Source of the DNA: Acidobacteriota bacterium | GTDB taxonomy: Bacteria; Acidobacteriota; Vicinamibacteria; Fen-336 | Length of the DNA: 39,585 bases | Direction: 5' to 3' | Assembly (NCBI GenBank): GCA_011526565.1 | Contig: WYBL01000167.1 | Location: 1-39,585, forward strand | The notes under the pieces: model-generated | Database searches by the model: none | What the model was told of the DNA's origin: nothing | What the model saw: only the letters and a program-made list of their open reading frames with translations | Position numbers and translations under genes: made by a program | Shown: one piece after another, positions 19,238 to 27,505 of the stretch | Position numbering within the stretch: position 1 is the stretch's first letter | Layout of the letters: each line of letters starts with the position of its first letter

Positions 19238-20947
19238 CTCCCCGGCCTCCTCCATCTCGCGGATCGCGCGCTTGCGCTCCTTGCGGAACTCGCGCTTGCG
19301 CTTCTTCTCCGCGACCGGGTCCTTCGTCGCGAAGTTGGCCAGCAGCACGACCTCCGTGGGCTCGACGCCCGCGAGCAGCCCGCGCAGGCCGAGCGCCGTC
19401 GCGCCCAGCATCGGGTAGCGCGACACCTCGCGCAGCTCGGCGGCGCCGCGCAGCGAGGCCTCCTCCTCCGGCGTCAGCAGGAACAGGAACGGCCGCTCGT
19501 CGCCGGCGAACGCCCACAGCTCGCACTCGTGCCAGCCGGCGTGGCGGGCGTGGAACAGCACGTCGCGCTCGGCGCGCGCGGAGTCGTCGCAGTAGACGAG
19601 CTGCGCCTCGGGCACGAAGCGGCGCTCGCGCTCGACGTCGGCCGTCAGCAGCACGTTGGGCTGCGCGGCGCGGAACGCGGGCGCGTAGGCGGCGAACAGC
19701 AGCAGGCTGGCCGCGGCGGACGTCGCGGCGAGCGTGGCGATCAGTCGCCGCGGGTCGGGCCGCCAGGCGAGCAGCAGCAGCGCCGCGCCGCCGACGACCA
19801 GCACGCCGCGCAGCGCGGACGGGATCGGCGGCGCCGGCAGCCAGCGCGGGTCGAACGGCGCCGGCAGCAGCGCGAGGCCGCACAGCGCCAGCGCCAGGAC
19901 GGCGGCCCAGGCGCGCAGCGCCGCGCCGTTCGCGCGGGCCGTCGCCTGCCCCAGCCACCACGCCGCGCACAACGCGAGCGGCGGGTAGAGCGGCAGCAGG
20001 TAGTAGTCGATCTTGCCCTTCGAGAGCGACAGCGGCACGAGCGCCAGCGCCACCCACTCGAGGAGCAGGCCCACCGCGGGCGGCGCCTGCCGCCTCAGCA
20101 GGGCGACGAGCGCCAGCGCGACCGCCGGCGACCACGGCAGCGCCTCGGCGAAGTAGGTCGGAAGGTAGTACCAGGCGGGACGTCCCGCGTCGTAGGTGGC
20201 GCCCTTGAAGCGCTCCAGGTTCTCGCGCAGGAAGAACCACTCGAGCGGCCCGCTGCCGTGCACCGCGTAGAGAACCGCGAACCAGCCGAGGGCCAGCGCG
20301 GCGCAGAGCGCGAGCGCCACCAGCGCCACGGGGGGCGAGGGCCAGGCCACGCCGCGCAGCCCGCGGCGCCGCAGCAGCGCCAGCGCGAACAGGCCGGGCA
20401 GCAGGATCGCGATCGGGCCCTTGGTCAGGAAGCCGAGGCCGAGCACGGCGCCGAGACCGAGCCAGGCGGGCGACGACGGGCGCCCCCCTTCCCAGCCGAG
20501 CCGCGCCATCAGCAGCACCGCCAGCGCCGTCCACAGCGTCAGCAGCATGTCGGACATCGCGGTGCGGCCGAAGGCGAGCAGCGCGGGCGTCGTCGCCAGC
20601 ATCAGCGCCGCCAGGCGGCCGGCGGCGAGGCCGAGCAGCGTGCGGCCGAGGGCCAGGGTCGCGAGCAGCGTGCCGAGCGCCGCCAGCACCGACGGCAGCC
20701 GCCCCGGGCCCTCCGAGGTCCCGAAGGCGCCCATCGCCGCGGCCATCGCCCAGTAGGTGAGTGCCGGCTTGTCGTAGAAGGGCTCGCCGCGGTAGCGCGG
20801 CACCAGCCAGTCGCCGCTCTCGACCATGCCGCGGGCGGCGTCGAAGAAGTAGATCTCGGCGCGCTCGATCGGCGCGGAGCCCAGGGCGGGCAGCAGCAGC
20901 AGCGCGCCCAGCAGCAGCAGCCCCGCCTCCGGGGCGAAGCGCTTCAC
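19223..20947 (-). CDS. GT39-family membrane glycosyltransferase (ArnT-like)
   Basis: A 574-residue polytopic inner-membrane protein of the dolichyl-phosphate-mannose/ArnT glycosyltransferase type, using a polyprenyl-phosphate sugar donor on the periplasmic side. The first periplasmic loop begins ERAEIYFFDAARGMVESGDWLVPRYRGEPFYDKPALTYW; in ArnT-like enzymes (D/E)E-type acids sit here, and here the pair is ER-AE. About ten hydrophobic segments lie within residues 8-450. FLTKGPIAILLPGL and SLSKGKIDYYLLPLYPPLAL are typical of the family. The C-terminus is unusual: the last 30 or so residues (from about 545) form a very basic, then acidic tail (KKRKREFRKERKRAIREMEE). The GTG start overlaps the rlmN stop by four bases. 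Confidence 0.85.
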   Translation of the reverse strand: MKRFAPEAGLLLLGALLLLPALGSAPIERAEIYFFDAARGMVESGDWLVPRYRGEPFYDKPALTYWAMAAAMGAFGTSEGPGRLPSVLAALGTLLATLALGRTLLGLAAGRLAALMLATTPALLAFGRTAMSDMLLTLWTALAVLLMARLGWEGGRPSSPAWLGLGAVLGLGFLTKGPIAILLPGLFALALLRRRGLRGVAWPSPPVALVALALCAALALGWFAVLYAVHGSGPLEWFFLRENLERFKGATYDAGRPAWYYLPTYFAEALPWSPAVALALVALLRRQAPPAVGLLLEWVALALVPLSLSKGKIDYYLLPLYPPLALCAAWWLGQATARANGAALRAWAAVLALALCGLALLPAPFDPRWLPAPPIPSALRGVLVVGGAALLLLAWRPDPRRLIATLAATSAAASLLLFAAYAPAFRAAQPNVLLTADVERERRFVPEAQLVYCDDSARAERDVLFHARHAGWHECELWAFAGDERPFLFLLTPEEEASLRGAAELREVSRYPMLGATALGLRGLLAGVEPTEVVLLANFATKDPVAEKKRKREFRKERKRAIREMEEAGEAPPE

Positions 20948-22035
20948 GAGGCGGGCGATGCGGCGGGAGCGCGGCGCCGGATCGCGAGCGCTTCGCCCTG
21001 CTTCAGGTGGAGCTGGCCGCAGGCCGCCAGCACGTCCTGGCCGCGCGAGCGGCGCACCGACACCGTGACGCCGCGCTCGACGAGGATCGCGCAGAAGCGG
21101 TCGATCGCGCGCTCCCCGGGCGGCGCGAACGGGATCTCCGGCGCCGGGTTGAGCGGGATCAGGTTGACCTTGAACGGCCGACCCGCGATCAGCGCCGCCA
21201 GCTCGCGGGCGTGCCCGGGCTGGTCGTTGACGCCCGCCAGCAGCGCGTACTCGAGCGTGGCGCGGCCGCCGCGCGGCACCGGGTAGCGCTCCGCAGCGTC
21301 GAGCACGTCCGCGAGCGGGTACTTCTCCTCGATCGGCATCAGCTTCCGCCGCAGTTCCGGGTTGGGCGCGTGCAGGCTGATCGCGAGGTTGGGCCGGACG
21401 GGCTCCTGCGCGAGGCGCTCCAGGGCGGGCAGGATGCCGACGGTCGACAGCGTCAGCTTGCGCGGCGGGATCGCGAAGCCCTTCGGGTCCATCAGCACCC
21501 GCAGCGCGGTGAAGGTCGCCGCCTCGTTGAGCAGCGGCTCGCCCATCCCCATCACGACGACGTTCCACGGCTTGCCGTCGCGCGGCGCCTCGTCCATCAC
21601 GGTCGCCACCTGGCCGAGGATCTCGTCGGCCGCGAGGTTGCGGCGGTAACCCGCGATGCCGGTCAGGCAGAACGCGCAGGCGAGCGGGCAGCCCGCCTGT
21701 GTGGAGATGCAGATCGTGTGGCGCCGCTCCTCGGGGATGTAGACCGACTCGATCGTCGAGGTCGCGGTGCCGGCGGCGACCCGGAACAGGAACTTGACGG
21801 TGCCGTCGGCGCCGCGCTCGCGGTGGGCCACCTCGGGCCAGCTCAGGTCGAAGCGGGCGGCGAGCGCCTCGCGCAACTCCTTGCCCAGGTCCGTCATCTC
21901 GGCGATCGCCCGCACCCGCCGCGCGTAGAGCCACGCGTAGACCTGGCCAGCGCGGTAGCGCGGCTGGCCCAGCTCGCGCAGCGCGGCCTCGAGGCCGGCG
22001 CGGTCGAGGCCGAACAGGTTGGGGCGGGCGTCCAT
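20944..22035 (-). CDS. rlmN: 23S rRNA A2503/tRNA A37 C2-methyltransferase RlmN
   Basis: Radical SAM enzyme that methylates C2 of A2503 in 23S rRNA and A37 in some tRNAs. The 363-residue protein has CPLACAFCLTG (the CxxxCxxC cluster motif), GMGEPLLN (SAM-binding), LSTVGILP, SLHAPNPELRRKLMP, and the catalytic C-terminal cysteine in DVLAACGQL. The frame is open from a TTG at 22056, but the ATG at 22035 is preferred: GAGG lies four bases upstream and MDARPNLFGLDRAGLEAAL is the normal N-terminus. It is divergent from dut, with 51 bases between starts, and coupled to the GT39 gene. Confidence 0.95.
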   Translation of the reverse strand: MDARPNLFGLDRAGLEAALRELGQPRYRAGQVYAWLYARRVRAIAEMTDLGKELREALAARFDLSWPEVAHRERGADGTVKFLFRVAAGTATSTIESVYIPEERRHTICISTQAGCPLACAFCLTGIAGYRRNLAADEILGQVATVMDEAPRDGKPWNVVVMGMGEPLLNEAATFTALRVLMDPKGFAIPPRKLTLSTVGILPALERLAQEPVRPNLAISLHAPNPELRRKLMPIEEKYPLADVLDAAERYPVPRGGRATLEYALLAGVNDQPGHARELAALIAGRPFKVNLIPLNPAPEIPFAPPGERAIDRFCAILVERGVTVSVRRSRGQDVLAACGQLHLKQGEALAIRRRAPAASPAS

Positions 22036-22046
22036 CGGAACCTCGC

Positions 22047-22052
22047 ATGCTA
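22047..22052 (-). promoter_or_regulatory. Putative -10 element for rlmN
   Basis: TAGCAT on the minus strand, eleven bases before the rlmN ATG. It overlaps the -35-like CTAACA of the dut promoter, so the two promoters may compete. Confidence 0.35.
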
Positions 22053-22078
22053 ACAATCGGCAGCCGCGTCCCTATAAT
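22050..22078 (+). promoter_or_regulatory. dut promoter (near-consensus -35/-10)
   Basis: Perfect TATAAT at 22073-22078 with CTAACA (four of six matches to TTGACA) 17 bases upstream at 22050-22055. The ATG of dut is eight bases after the -10, so the message should be leaderless. This is the best promoter match in the window. Confidence 0.7.
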
Positions 22079-22086
22079 CGCCGCCG

Positions 22087-22503
22087 ATGAGCCTCGTGCG
22101 CGTGACCGGCAGCGGCGCCCTGCCCGAGTACGGGTCGGCGGACGCCGCCGGGGCGGACCTGCGCGCGGCCGAGGCCACGGTGATCCCGCCCGGGGGCATC
22201 GCCTCGATCACGACGGGGGTGCGCATCGAGCTGCCGCCGGACTGCGTCGGGCTGGTCTGGCCGCGCAGCGGCCTGGCGGCCCGCCACGGCATCGACACCC
22301 TCGCCGGCGTGATCGACGCGGACTACCGCGGCGAGGTGAAGGTGGTCCTGGCCAACCACGGCGGCGTGCCCTTCGAGGTGAAGGTGGGAGACCGCATCGC
22401 CCAGCTTCTCGTCCAGCAGGTTGAACGGCCGCGTTTCGAGCGGGCCGAATCGCTGGCACCCTCGGGCCGCGGTGAAGGCGGATTCGGCTCCACCGGGGCC
22501 TGA
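22087..22503 (+). CDS. dut: dUTP diphosphatase
   Basis: Hydrolyses dUTP to dUMP, keeping uracil out of DNA and supplying thymidylate synthesis. The 138-residue protein is a typical trimeric dUTPase with all five motifs: AAGADLRAAE (motif 1), WPRSGLAARHGI (2), LAGVIDADYRGEV with the catalytic Asp (3), GDRIAQLLV (4) and GRGEGGFGSTG (5, the P-loop-like C-terminal arm). No leader is expected, as the -10 hexamer is eight bases before the ATG. The CBM9/DUF5916 gene follows after 47 bases. Confidence 0.97.
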   Translation: MSLVRVTGSGALPEYGSADAAGADLRAAEATVIPPGGIASITTGVRIELPPDCVGLVWPRSGLAARHGIDTLAGVIDADYRGEVKVVLANHGGVPFEVKVGDRIAQLLVQQVERPRFERAESLAPSGRGEGGFGSTGA

Positions 22504-22550
22504 ACTTCCCGCGCAACCCGCCCGGCTCCACGGGCGTCTCATCCAGAAAG

Positions 22551-24812
22551 ATGATCTCGCGCGCCTGCGCCCTGCTGCTGCTCGCCACCGCCCCGCTGGC
22601 GGCCGAGGACCCGTTCGCGCCCCAGGTGCAGCCCGTGCTGCGGGTGCCGCGGATCGAGGCGGCGCCGCGCATCGACGGCGTGCTCGACGATCCCGCCTGG
22701 AAGCAGGCGGCGCGCGCGACCGGCTTCTCCGAGGTGCGGCCCGGAGATCGCGTCAAGCCGCTGGTCGAGACCGAGGTGCTGGTCGCGTACGACGACCGCC
22801 ACCTCTACCTCGCCTTCCTCGCCCACGACGACCCGCGGGCGCTGCGCGCCGCCCACCGCGACCGCGACGAGATCTGGCAGGACGACAACGTGGGCATCAT
22901 CCTCGACACCTACGGCACCGCGTCCTGGAGCTACCAGATCTTCGCCAACCCCTACGGGGCCCAGGGCGACATCCGCGCCACCAACCGCGGCGAGGACATG
23001 AGCGTCGACCTGCTGTTCGAGTCGCACGGCCGGCTCACCGCGGGCGGCTACCAGGTCGAGATGGCGATCCCGTTCTCGAGCCTGTCGTTCCCGAGCGGAG
23101 CGAAGCAGGTGTGGCGGGCGACGTTCTGGCGCAACCACCCGCGGGCCAGCCGCCACCAGTACTCGTGGGCGGCGATCGAGCGCGGCAACCCCTGCTTCGA
23201 GTGCCAGCTCGGCGTGCTGGAGGGGATCGAGGACGTGAAACCCGGGGCGCCGCTGTGGCTGCTGCCCGCGGTGACCGGCAGCCAGGCATCGGGGCTTCTC
23301 GACCCGGCCGATCCCGGCTCCGGCCTGGGCGACGCCCGCCGCGACGCCGACGCCTCGCTGACCGCGCGCTACGACTTCTCGTCCGACTTCTCGGGCGAAG
23401 CGACGGTCAACCCCGACTTCTCGCAGGTCGAGTCCGACGCCGCGCAGGTCGACGTCAACTCGCCGTTCGCGCTGCAATACCCGGAGAAGCGGCCGTTCTT
23501 CCAGCAGGGCACGGACGTCTACCAGACCTGGATCAACGCGGTCTACACCCGTTCGTTCAACGATCCGTCGTTCGCGGTGAAGCTGACCGGGCGCCCCTCG
23601 AAGACGGCGTTCGGGGCGCTGCTGGCGATCGACGAGCACACGCCGGTGCTGATCCCGTCGCGCGAGCGCTCGCTGCTGCTGCAGGGAGGGCGCAGCACCA
23701 GCTTCGTCGGCCGCCTGCGGCAGTCGCTGAAGGACGAGGCCTTCGCGGGCCTGCTGTTCACCCGCCGTCAGTTCGAGGACGGCGGTGCCGGCACCGTCTT
23801 CGGCGCCGACGCGCTGCTCAAGCTCGGCAAGCACCAGCGCCTCGAGCTGCAGGCGCTCGCCTCGCACGTCGCCGAGGCGGACGCCTCGCCGCTCAACGGC
23901 GCGCTGGCGGGCTTCGGCTTCGACGGACGCACGGCGGCGTTCGACGGCGAACGCTACTGGGGCAGCGCGGGCTACGCGAGCCTGGAGCGAGATGCCCGCA
24001 CCTGGAACTTCGACGTCGACTACTGGTGGACGAGCCCTGCGTTCCGCACGCCGACGGGCTTCGTGACCCGCAACGACGAACGGCGGCTGCTGACCTCCCA
24101 GAGCTTCAACTTCTACCCGACGTCCGGCATCGCCACCCGCTGGCAACTGCGGATGGGCGCCAACAAGATGTGGACTTGGGCCGGCGAGATGTTCGACGAG
24201 AACGTCTGGATCGGCGGCTCCGCGCAGCTCAAGGGACAGGTCTACGTCGAGTTCGCGGTGGGCACCGAAGACGAGATCTACCGCGGCACGCGGCAGACGG
24301 GCAAGCAGTACTGGGAGGCCTACGCGGAGACGGCGTTCAGCAAGCTGCTCAGCTTCGGGGGCGCGGCCTGGGGCGGCGACTCCACCGCCCGCTTCGCCGA
24401 TCCGCCAGTCGTCGGCCGCTCGCTCAACGTCGACACCTGGGCGACGCTGCGGCCCACCGAACGGCTGGTGATCGAGCCCTCCTGGCGCTACTCGCGGCTG
24501 CGCGACCGCCACACCGGCGCGCCGTTCTTCGAGGGCTCGATCTGGCGTGCCCGGATCAAGTACCAGCTCGGCCGCGCGCTCTCGGCGCGGGTGATCGTGC
24601 AGTACGACGGCTTCGAGCACGGGCTGTCCGTGGAGCCGCTGCTCTCCTACAAGCTGAACGCGTTCACGATCTTCTACGCCGGCTCGACGGCGGGCTGGGT
24701 GGACCTCGACGCGACCCGCGGCCCGCGGCACGACCCGGCCGGCGCGGCCCGCGGCTTCGAGCCGGTCTCGCGCCAGTACTTCTTCAAGCTGCAGTACCTG
24801 TTCCGGCGCTGA
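22551..24812 (+). CDS. Secreted CBM9-like/DUF5916 outer-surface protein
   Basis: A 753-residue exported protein with a signal peptide (MISRACALLLLATAPLAAE). The N-terminal domain (about residues 30-220) is a CBM9-like carbohydrate-binding fold: PRIDGVLDDPAWKQA, VLVAYDDRHLYLAFLAHD and DDNVGIILDTYG are its hallmarks. The remainder matches the DUF5916 type: TVNPDFSQVESDAAQVDVN, PEKRPFFQQGTDVY, and alternating aromatic strands to the C-terminal YFFKLQYLFRR, as in an outer-membrane beta-barrel. Such proteins are common in Acidobacteriota and Bacteroidota; their function is not established, though glycan or peptide binding or uptake has been suggested by context elsewhere. No polysaccharide-degrading enzymes are adjacent here. 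It may share the dut promoter. Confidence 0.88.
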   Translation: MISRACALLLLATAPLAAEDPFAPQVQPVLRVPRIEAAPRIDGVLDDPAWKQAARATGFSEVRPGDRVKPLVETEVLVAYDDRHLYLAFLAHDDPRALRAAHRDRDEIWQDDNVGIILDTYGTASWSYQIFANPYGAQGDIRATNRGEDMSVDLLFESHGRLTAGGYQVEMAIPFSSLSFPSGAKQVWRATFWRNHPRASRHQYSWAAIERGNPCFECQLGVLEGIEDVKPGAPLWLLPAVTGSQASGLLDPADPGSGLGDARRDADASLTARYDFSSDFSGEATVNPDFSQVESDAAQVDVNSPFALQYPEKRPFFQQGTDVYQTWINAVYTRSFNDPSFAVKLTGRPSKTAFGALLAIDEHTPVLIPSRERSLLLQGGRSTSFVGRLRQSLKDEAFAGLLFTRRQFEDGGAGTVFGADALLKLGKHQRLELQALASHVAEADASPLNGALAGFGFDGRTAAFDGERYWGSAGYASLERDARTWNFDVDYWWTSPAFRTPTGFVTRNDERRLLTSQSFNFYPTSGIATRWQLRMGANKMWTWAGEMFDENVWIGGSAQLKGQVYVEFAVGTEDEIYRGTRQTGKQYWEAYAETAFSKLLSFGGAAWGGDSTARFADPPVVGRSLNVDTWATLRPTERLVIEPSWRYSRLRDRHTGAPFFEGSIWRARIKYQLGRALSARVIVQYDGFEHGLSVEPLLSYKLNAFTIFYAGSTAGWVDLDATRGPRHDPAGAARGFEPVSRQYFFKLQYLFRR

Positions 24813-24841
24813 AGCCGGCCGGGGCGCGCGGCCATCGCCCC

Positions 24842-24847
24842 TAGAAT
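24842..24847 (+). promoter_or_regulatory. Putative -10 element for membrane phosphodiesterase-like gene
   Basis: TAGAAT six bases before the GTG at 24854, with no Shine-Dalgarno sequence between; a leaderless message is predicted. Confidence 0.5.
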
Positions 24848-24853
24848 CGGGGC

Positions 24854-26713
24854 GTGACGGATGGAACCCCCGGCGCGAAGCCGCCGCTGGCCTCGGTCGA
24901 CGAGCTGCGCGAGGAGCTGCGGCGGCTCGGCTACTTCGACTCCGGCCTCGACCGCTTCGTGCTCGGCGGCGACAGCGCGGCGCGCCCGCGGCACTCCGCG
25001 GCGTCGGTCGCGGCCCGCCTGGGGCTGATCGGCGGCGCGCTGTTCGGCGCGGCGACGCTGCTCGCCGCCGTCGGCTTCGACCGCTCGCTGCTCGCCGAGC
25101 CGCGCGACCTGGCGCTGCTCGCGAGTTACCTCTTCGTCGCCTTTGCGGCGGCCACCGGGCTCGCGGCACTCGCCGCCGGCGCTTTCGCGTCCGCGCTCGC
25201 GCGGCGCGGGGGCCGGGGGCCGTCCGGGGCCGTCGCCCGCAACGCCGGGCTGCTGGCCGCGCTGCCGGGGGTCGTCTACGTGGCGTTCTGGTGGCGCTCG
25301 CACCTGGTCGACGCCGGCTGGCTGCCCCAGCTCGTCGCGCTGGCGCTGAGCGTGCCGCTGCTGGCCGCGCTGGGGCGCTTCGGATCGCTGGCGGCCGTCG
25401 CGGTGCTGGCCCGCCACGCCGACGGCGCGCTGCCCGAGGTCGAGTTGTCGCGGCGATCGGTGCTGCCGCTGGTGGCCCTCGCGCTTCCCGCGCTGGTCGC
25501 CGGCCTGGCGGCCGCGGCGTGGTTCGACGAGGCCGCGCCGGCTGCTCCCGACTTCGCGGTGCGCTCGACGGGCCTGCGCGTGCGCGTGATCGGGGTCGAC
25601 GGCCTCGAGCGGAGGATGGCGCAGCGGCTGCTCGACGAAGGCGCACTGCCGGGGCTGCAGGCGCTGATGTCGCGCGGCGCTCACGCGGCGCTCCGGGCGG
25701 AGCCCGAGCAGGTTCCGGCGATCGTGTGGACCACGATCGCGACCGGGCGCGGGCCCGAGGCACACGGGATCCAGGCCCTCGGCCCGCGGCGGCTGGTCGG
25801 GATGCGCACGCCGCTGCTCGGCGGCGACGAAGGCGGCGCGTTCGCCTCGGCGCTGGCGAGCGCGACCGACGTGCTGCGGCTGACCCGCAAGCAGGCGCCG
25901 ACCTCGGTGCTGCGCAGCGCCAAGACCTTCTGGAACGTCGCCGCCGACAAGGGGCTGCGGGTCGGCGTCGTCAACTGGTGGGCGACCTGGCCCGCCGACC
26001 CGGCCGCGGGCGGCTACATCGTCACCGACCGCGCGTTCTTCCGCCTGGAGAAGGGCGGCGCGCCGGATCGCGAGGTGGAGCCGGAGACGGCCCTCGCGCC
26101 GCTGCGCGCCGTGATGAGCGGGCTCGGCGGCGAGCGCCCAGCGCGGATCGACCACTTCGCGCTGGCCGCGGCCGCGGCGTTGCGGCCGGAGCACGGGCCT
26201 GACCTCGAGGCCGTCTACCTGCCCGGGCTCGACATCGAGACGATGCAGCTCTTCTCGGGCGCGTCCGCGGCCGACCTCGCGACGCTGTCCGACCGCCTGC
26301 ACACGCTGCGCGCCGCCTGGCAGGCGACCGACGCGGCGCTCGCCGCCGAGGCGGCGACGCTGCGCGAGGACGAAGTGCTGGTCGTGGTCGGCGATCCCGG
26401 CCGGCTCGCCCGCCAGGCCGGCGGGCCGGCCGAAGGCCTGCTGCTGCTGGTCGGCGGCCCGGCGCGGAACGCGGCGCTGCCGCCGGCCTCCGCGCGCGAC
26501 GTGGCGCCCACGGTGCTGCACCTGCTCGGCCTGCCGCGCAGCGACGAGATCGACGGCCGCGTGCTGGAGGCCGCGCTGGCCCCCGAGTTCCTCGCCGCCC
26601 ACCCCGTGCGCAGGGTGGCCGCCTACGGCGCGCGCCCCGCCACCCGCCACCGCGAGTCGGGCTTCGACCGCCAGATGCTCGAGGAGCTGAAGGCGCTCGG
26701 CTACGTGCAGTAG
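24854..26713 (+). CDS. Membrane protein with degenerate alkaline-phosphatase/phosphodiesterase domain
   Basis: A 619-residue protein. Residues about 50-225 hold five or six hydrophobic segments. From about 240 comes an alkaline-phosphatase-superfamily (type I phosphodiesterase) domain: RVIGVDGLE with the first metal Asp near 249, IVWTTIATGRGPEAHGI with the nucleophile Thr near 294, and VGVVNWWATWPA. The later metal sites look damaged. The usual GxDxxxH is GLDIETMQ, the usual SDHG is VGDPG, and the final His before the GxL strand is absent. Three histidine ligands are thus missing, so this may be a binding or scaffold pseudoenzyme. Both ends carry a similar short helix (EELRRLGYF; EELKALGYVQ). 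The GTG start follows TAGAAT. Confidence 0.82.
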   Translation: MTDGTPGAKPPLASVDELREELRRLGYFDSGLDRFVLGGDSAARPRHSAASVAARLGLIGGALFGAATLLAAVGFDRSLLAEPRDLALLASYLFVAFAAATGLAALAAGAFASALARRGGRGPSGAVARNAGLLAALPGVVYVAFWWRSHLVDAGWLPQLVALALSVPLLAALGRFGSLAAVAVLARHADGALPEVELSRRSVLPLVALALPALVAGLAAAAWFDEAAPAAPDFAVRSTGLRVRVIGVDGLERRMAQRLLDEGALPGLQALMSRGAHAALRAEPEQVPAIVWTTIATGRGPEAHGIQALGPRRLVGMRTPLLGGDEGGAFASALASATDVLRLTRKQAPTSVLRSAKTFWNVAADKGLRVGVVNWWATWPADPAAGGYIVTDRAFFRLEKGGAPDREVEPETALAPLRAVMSGLGGERPARIDHFALAAAAALRPEHGPDLEAVYLPGLDIETMQLFSGASAADLATLSDRLHTLRAAWQATDAALAAEAATLREDEVLVVVGDPGRLARQAGGPAEGLLLLVGGPARNAALPPASARDVAPTVLHLLGLPRSDEIDGRVLEAALAPEFLAAHPVRRVAAYGARPATRHRESGFDRQMLEELKALGYVQ

Positions 26714-26714
26714 C

Positions 26715-26736
26715 CGTCACGGCCTAGGCCGTGACG
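26715..26736. terminator. Perfect palindrome between convergent genes
   Basis: A 22-base perfect palindrome (arm CGTCACGGCCT) directly after the phosphodiesterase-like gene and covering the last codons and stop of the VTT gene. It can form a hairpin on either strand and probably terminates both transcripts; no U-run follows. Confidence 0.55.
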
Positions 26737-27455
26737 TGCCGCAGTGCCCGGCGCGCGATCGCGCCGATCACGCCCAGGACCGCCATCCCTCCCACCACGC
26801 CGGCCACGAGCAGCCCCGGGCCCTGGTGGCGCACGAACGTCTGGATGTCTTCCGCGCCCGTCGCCGCCGCCGCCGCCGCGAGCGCGACGGCGACCGCCGT
26901 GCGCGGCAGCATGCCGAGGAACGTCCCCGCCAGGAACGCCGGGAGCGGCACGCCGGCCGCGGCCATGGCCAGGTTGGCGAGCGCGAACGGCGAGTTCGGC
27001 GGCAGGCGCAGCAGCACGACGATCAGCAGCGTCCGCCACGGGCCCCGCCCGACGAACGCGTCGCGGATGGCCCGGGCCTTCGGGTTGTGGTCGATGCGCT
27101 CCTCGACCCGGTCCTTCGACACCCGCCGCGCGACGTGGTATCCGAGCAGGCCCCCGCCCGTGAAGCCGACGAGAGCGGCGGGCAGGCCCAGCGGCAGCCC
27201 GAACACCCAGCCCCCGAGGATCGACTGCGCGTAGGTCGGGAGGAATCCCAGGCCGGCGCCCAGGACGAAGGCGACCGTGAACAGGGCCAGGCCGAGCGAC
27301 GGGTGGAGCAGCAGCCATTCGGAGACGGGCCCCAGGTTCACGAGCAGCAGGGTTCCGCACACCGCTGGCCCCGCGGTCCAGGCGGCGCCGAGCAGGCCGG
27401 TCGGACCCAGCGCCCGGACCAGCGAAGACGGGGAAGTGGAGGGCTCGGGGCGCAC
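26724..27455 (-). CDS. VTT-domain (TVP38/TMEM64/DedA-like) membrane protein
   Basis: A 243-residue inner-membrane protein of the SNARE-associated Golgi/VTT type. About five hydrophobic segments are seen. GLGFLPTYAQSILGGWVFGLPLG (about residues 72-94) is the conserved re-entrant region, and LLIVVLLRLPPNSPFALANLAMAAAGVPLPAFLAGTFLGMLP is the second core motif with its Arg and Pro residues. Members of the wider DedA/VTT group act as lipid flippases or scramblases and support envelope homeostasis; the substrate here is unknown. The start is a GTG at 27455, nine bases after TATCAT. A longer open frame upstream overlaps the NFACT-R gene in another frame and is not coding. Confidence 0.85.
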   Translation of the reverse strand: MRPEPSTSPSSLVRALGPTGLLGAAWTAGPAVCGTLLLVNLGPVSEWLLLHPSLGLALFTVAFVLGAGLGFLPTYAQSILGGWVFGLPLGLPAALVGFTGGGLLGYHVARRVSKDRVEERIDHNPKARAIRDAFVGRGPWRTLLIVVLLRLPPNSPFALANLAMAAAGVPLPAFLAGTFLGMLPRTAVAVALAAAAAATGAEDIQTFVRHQGPGLLVAGVVGGMAVLGVIGAIARRALRHVTA

Positions 27456-27464
27456 GGAAGAGCC

Positions 27465-27470
27465 ATGATA
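27465..27470 (-). promoter_or_regulatory. Putative -10 element for VTT gene
   Basis: TATCAT on the minus strand, nine bases before the GTG at 27455 and inside the 50-base gap after the NFACT-R gene stop. Confidence 0.4.
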
Positions 27471-27505
27471 GCGGCGGCGGCCCGGGCCCTCGCAGTCGAG
27501 CCTCC

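Noticed and set aside
22036..22056. TTG at 22056 as rlmN start
   Set aside because: It would add seven residues with no similarity and would leave GAGG before the ATG at 22035 unexplained.
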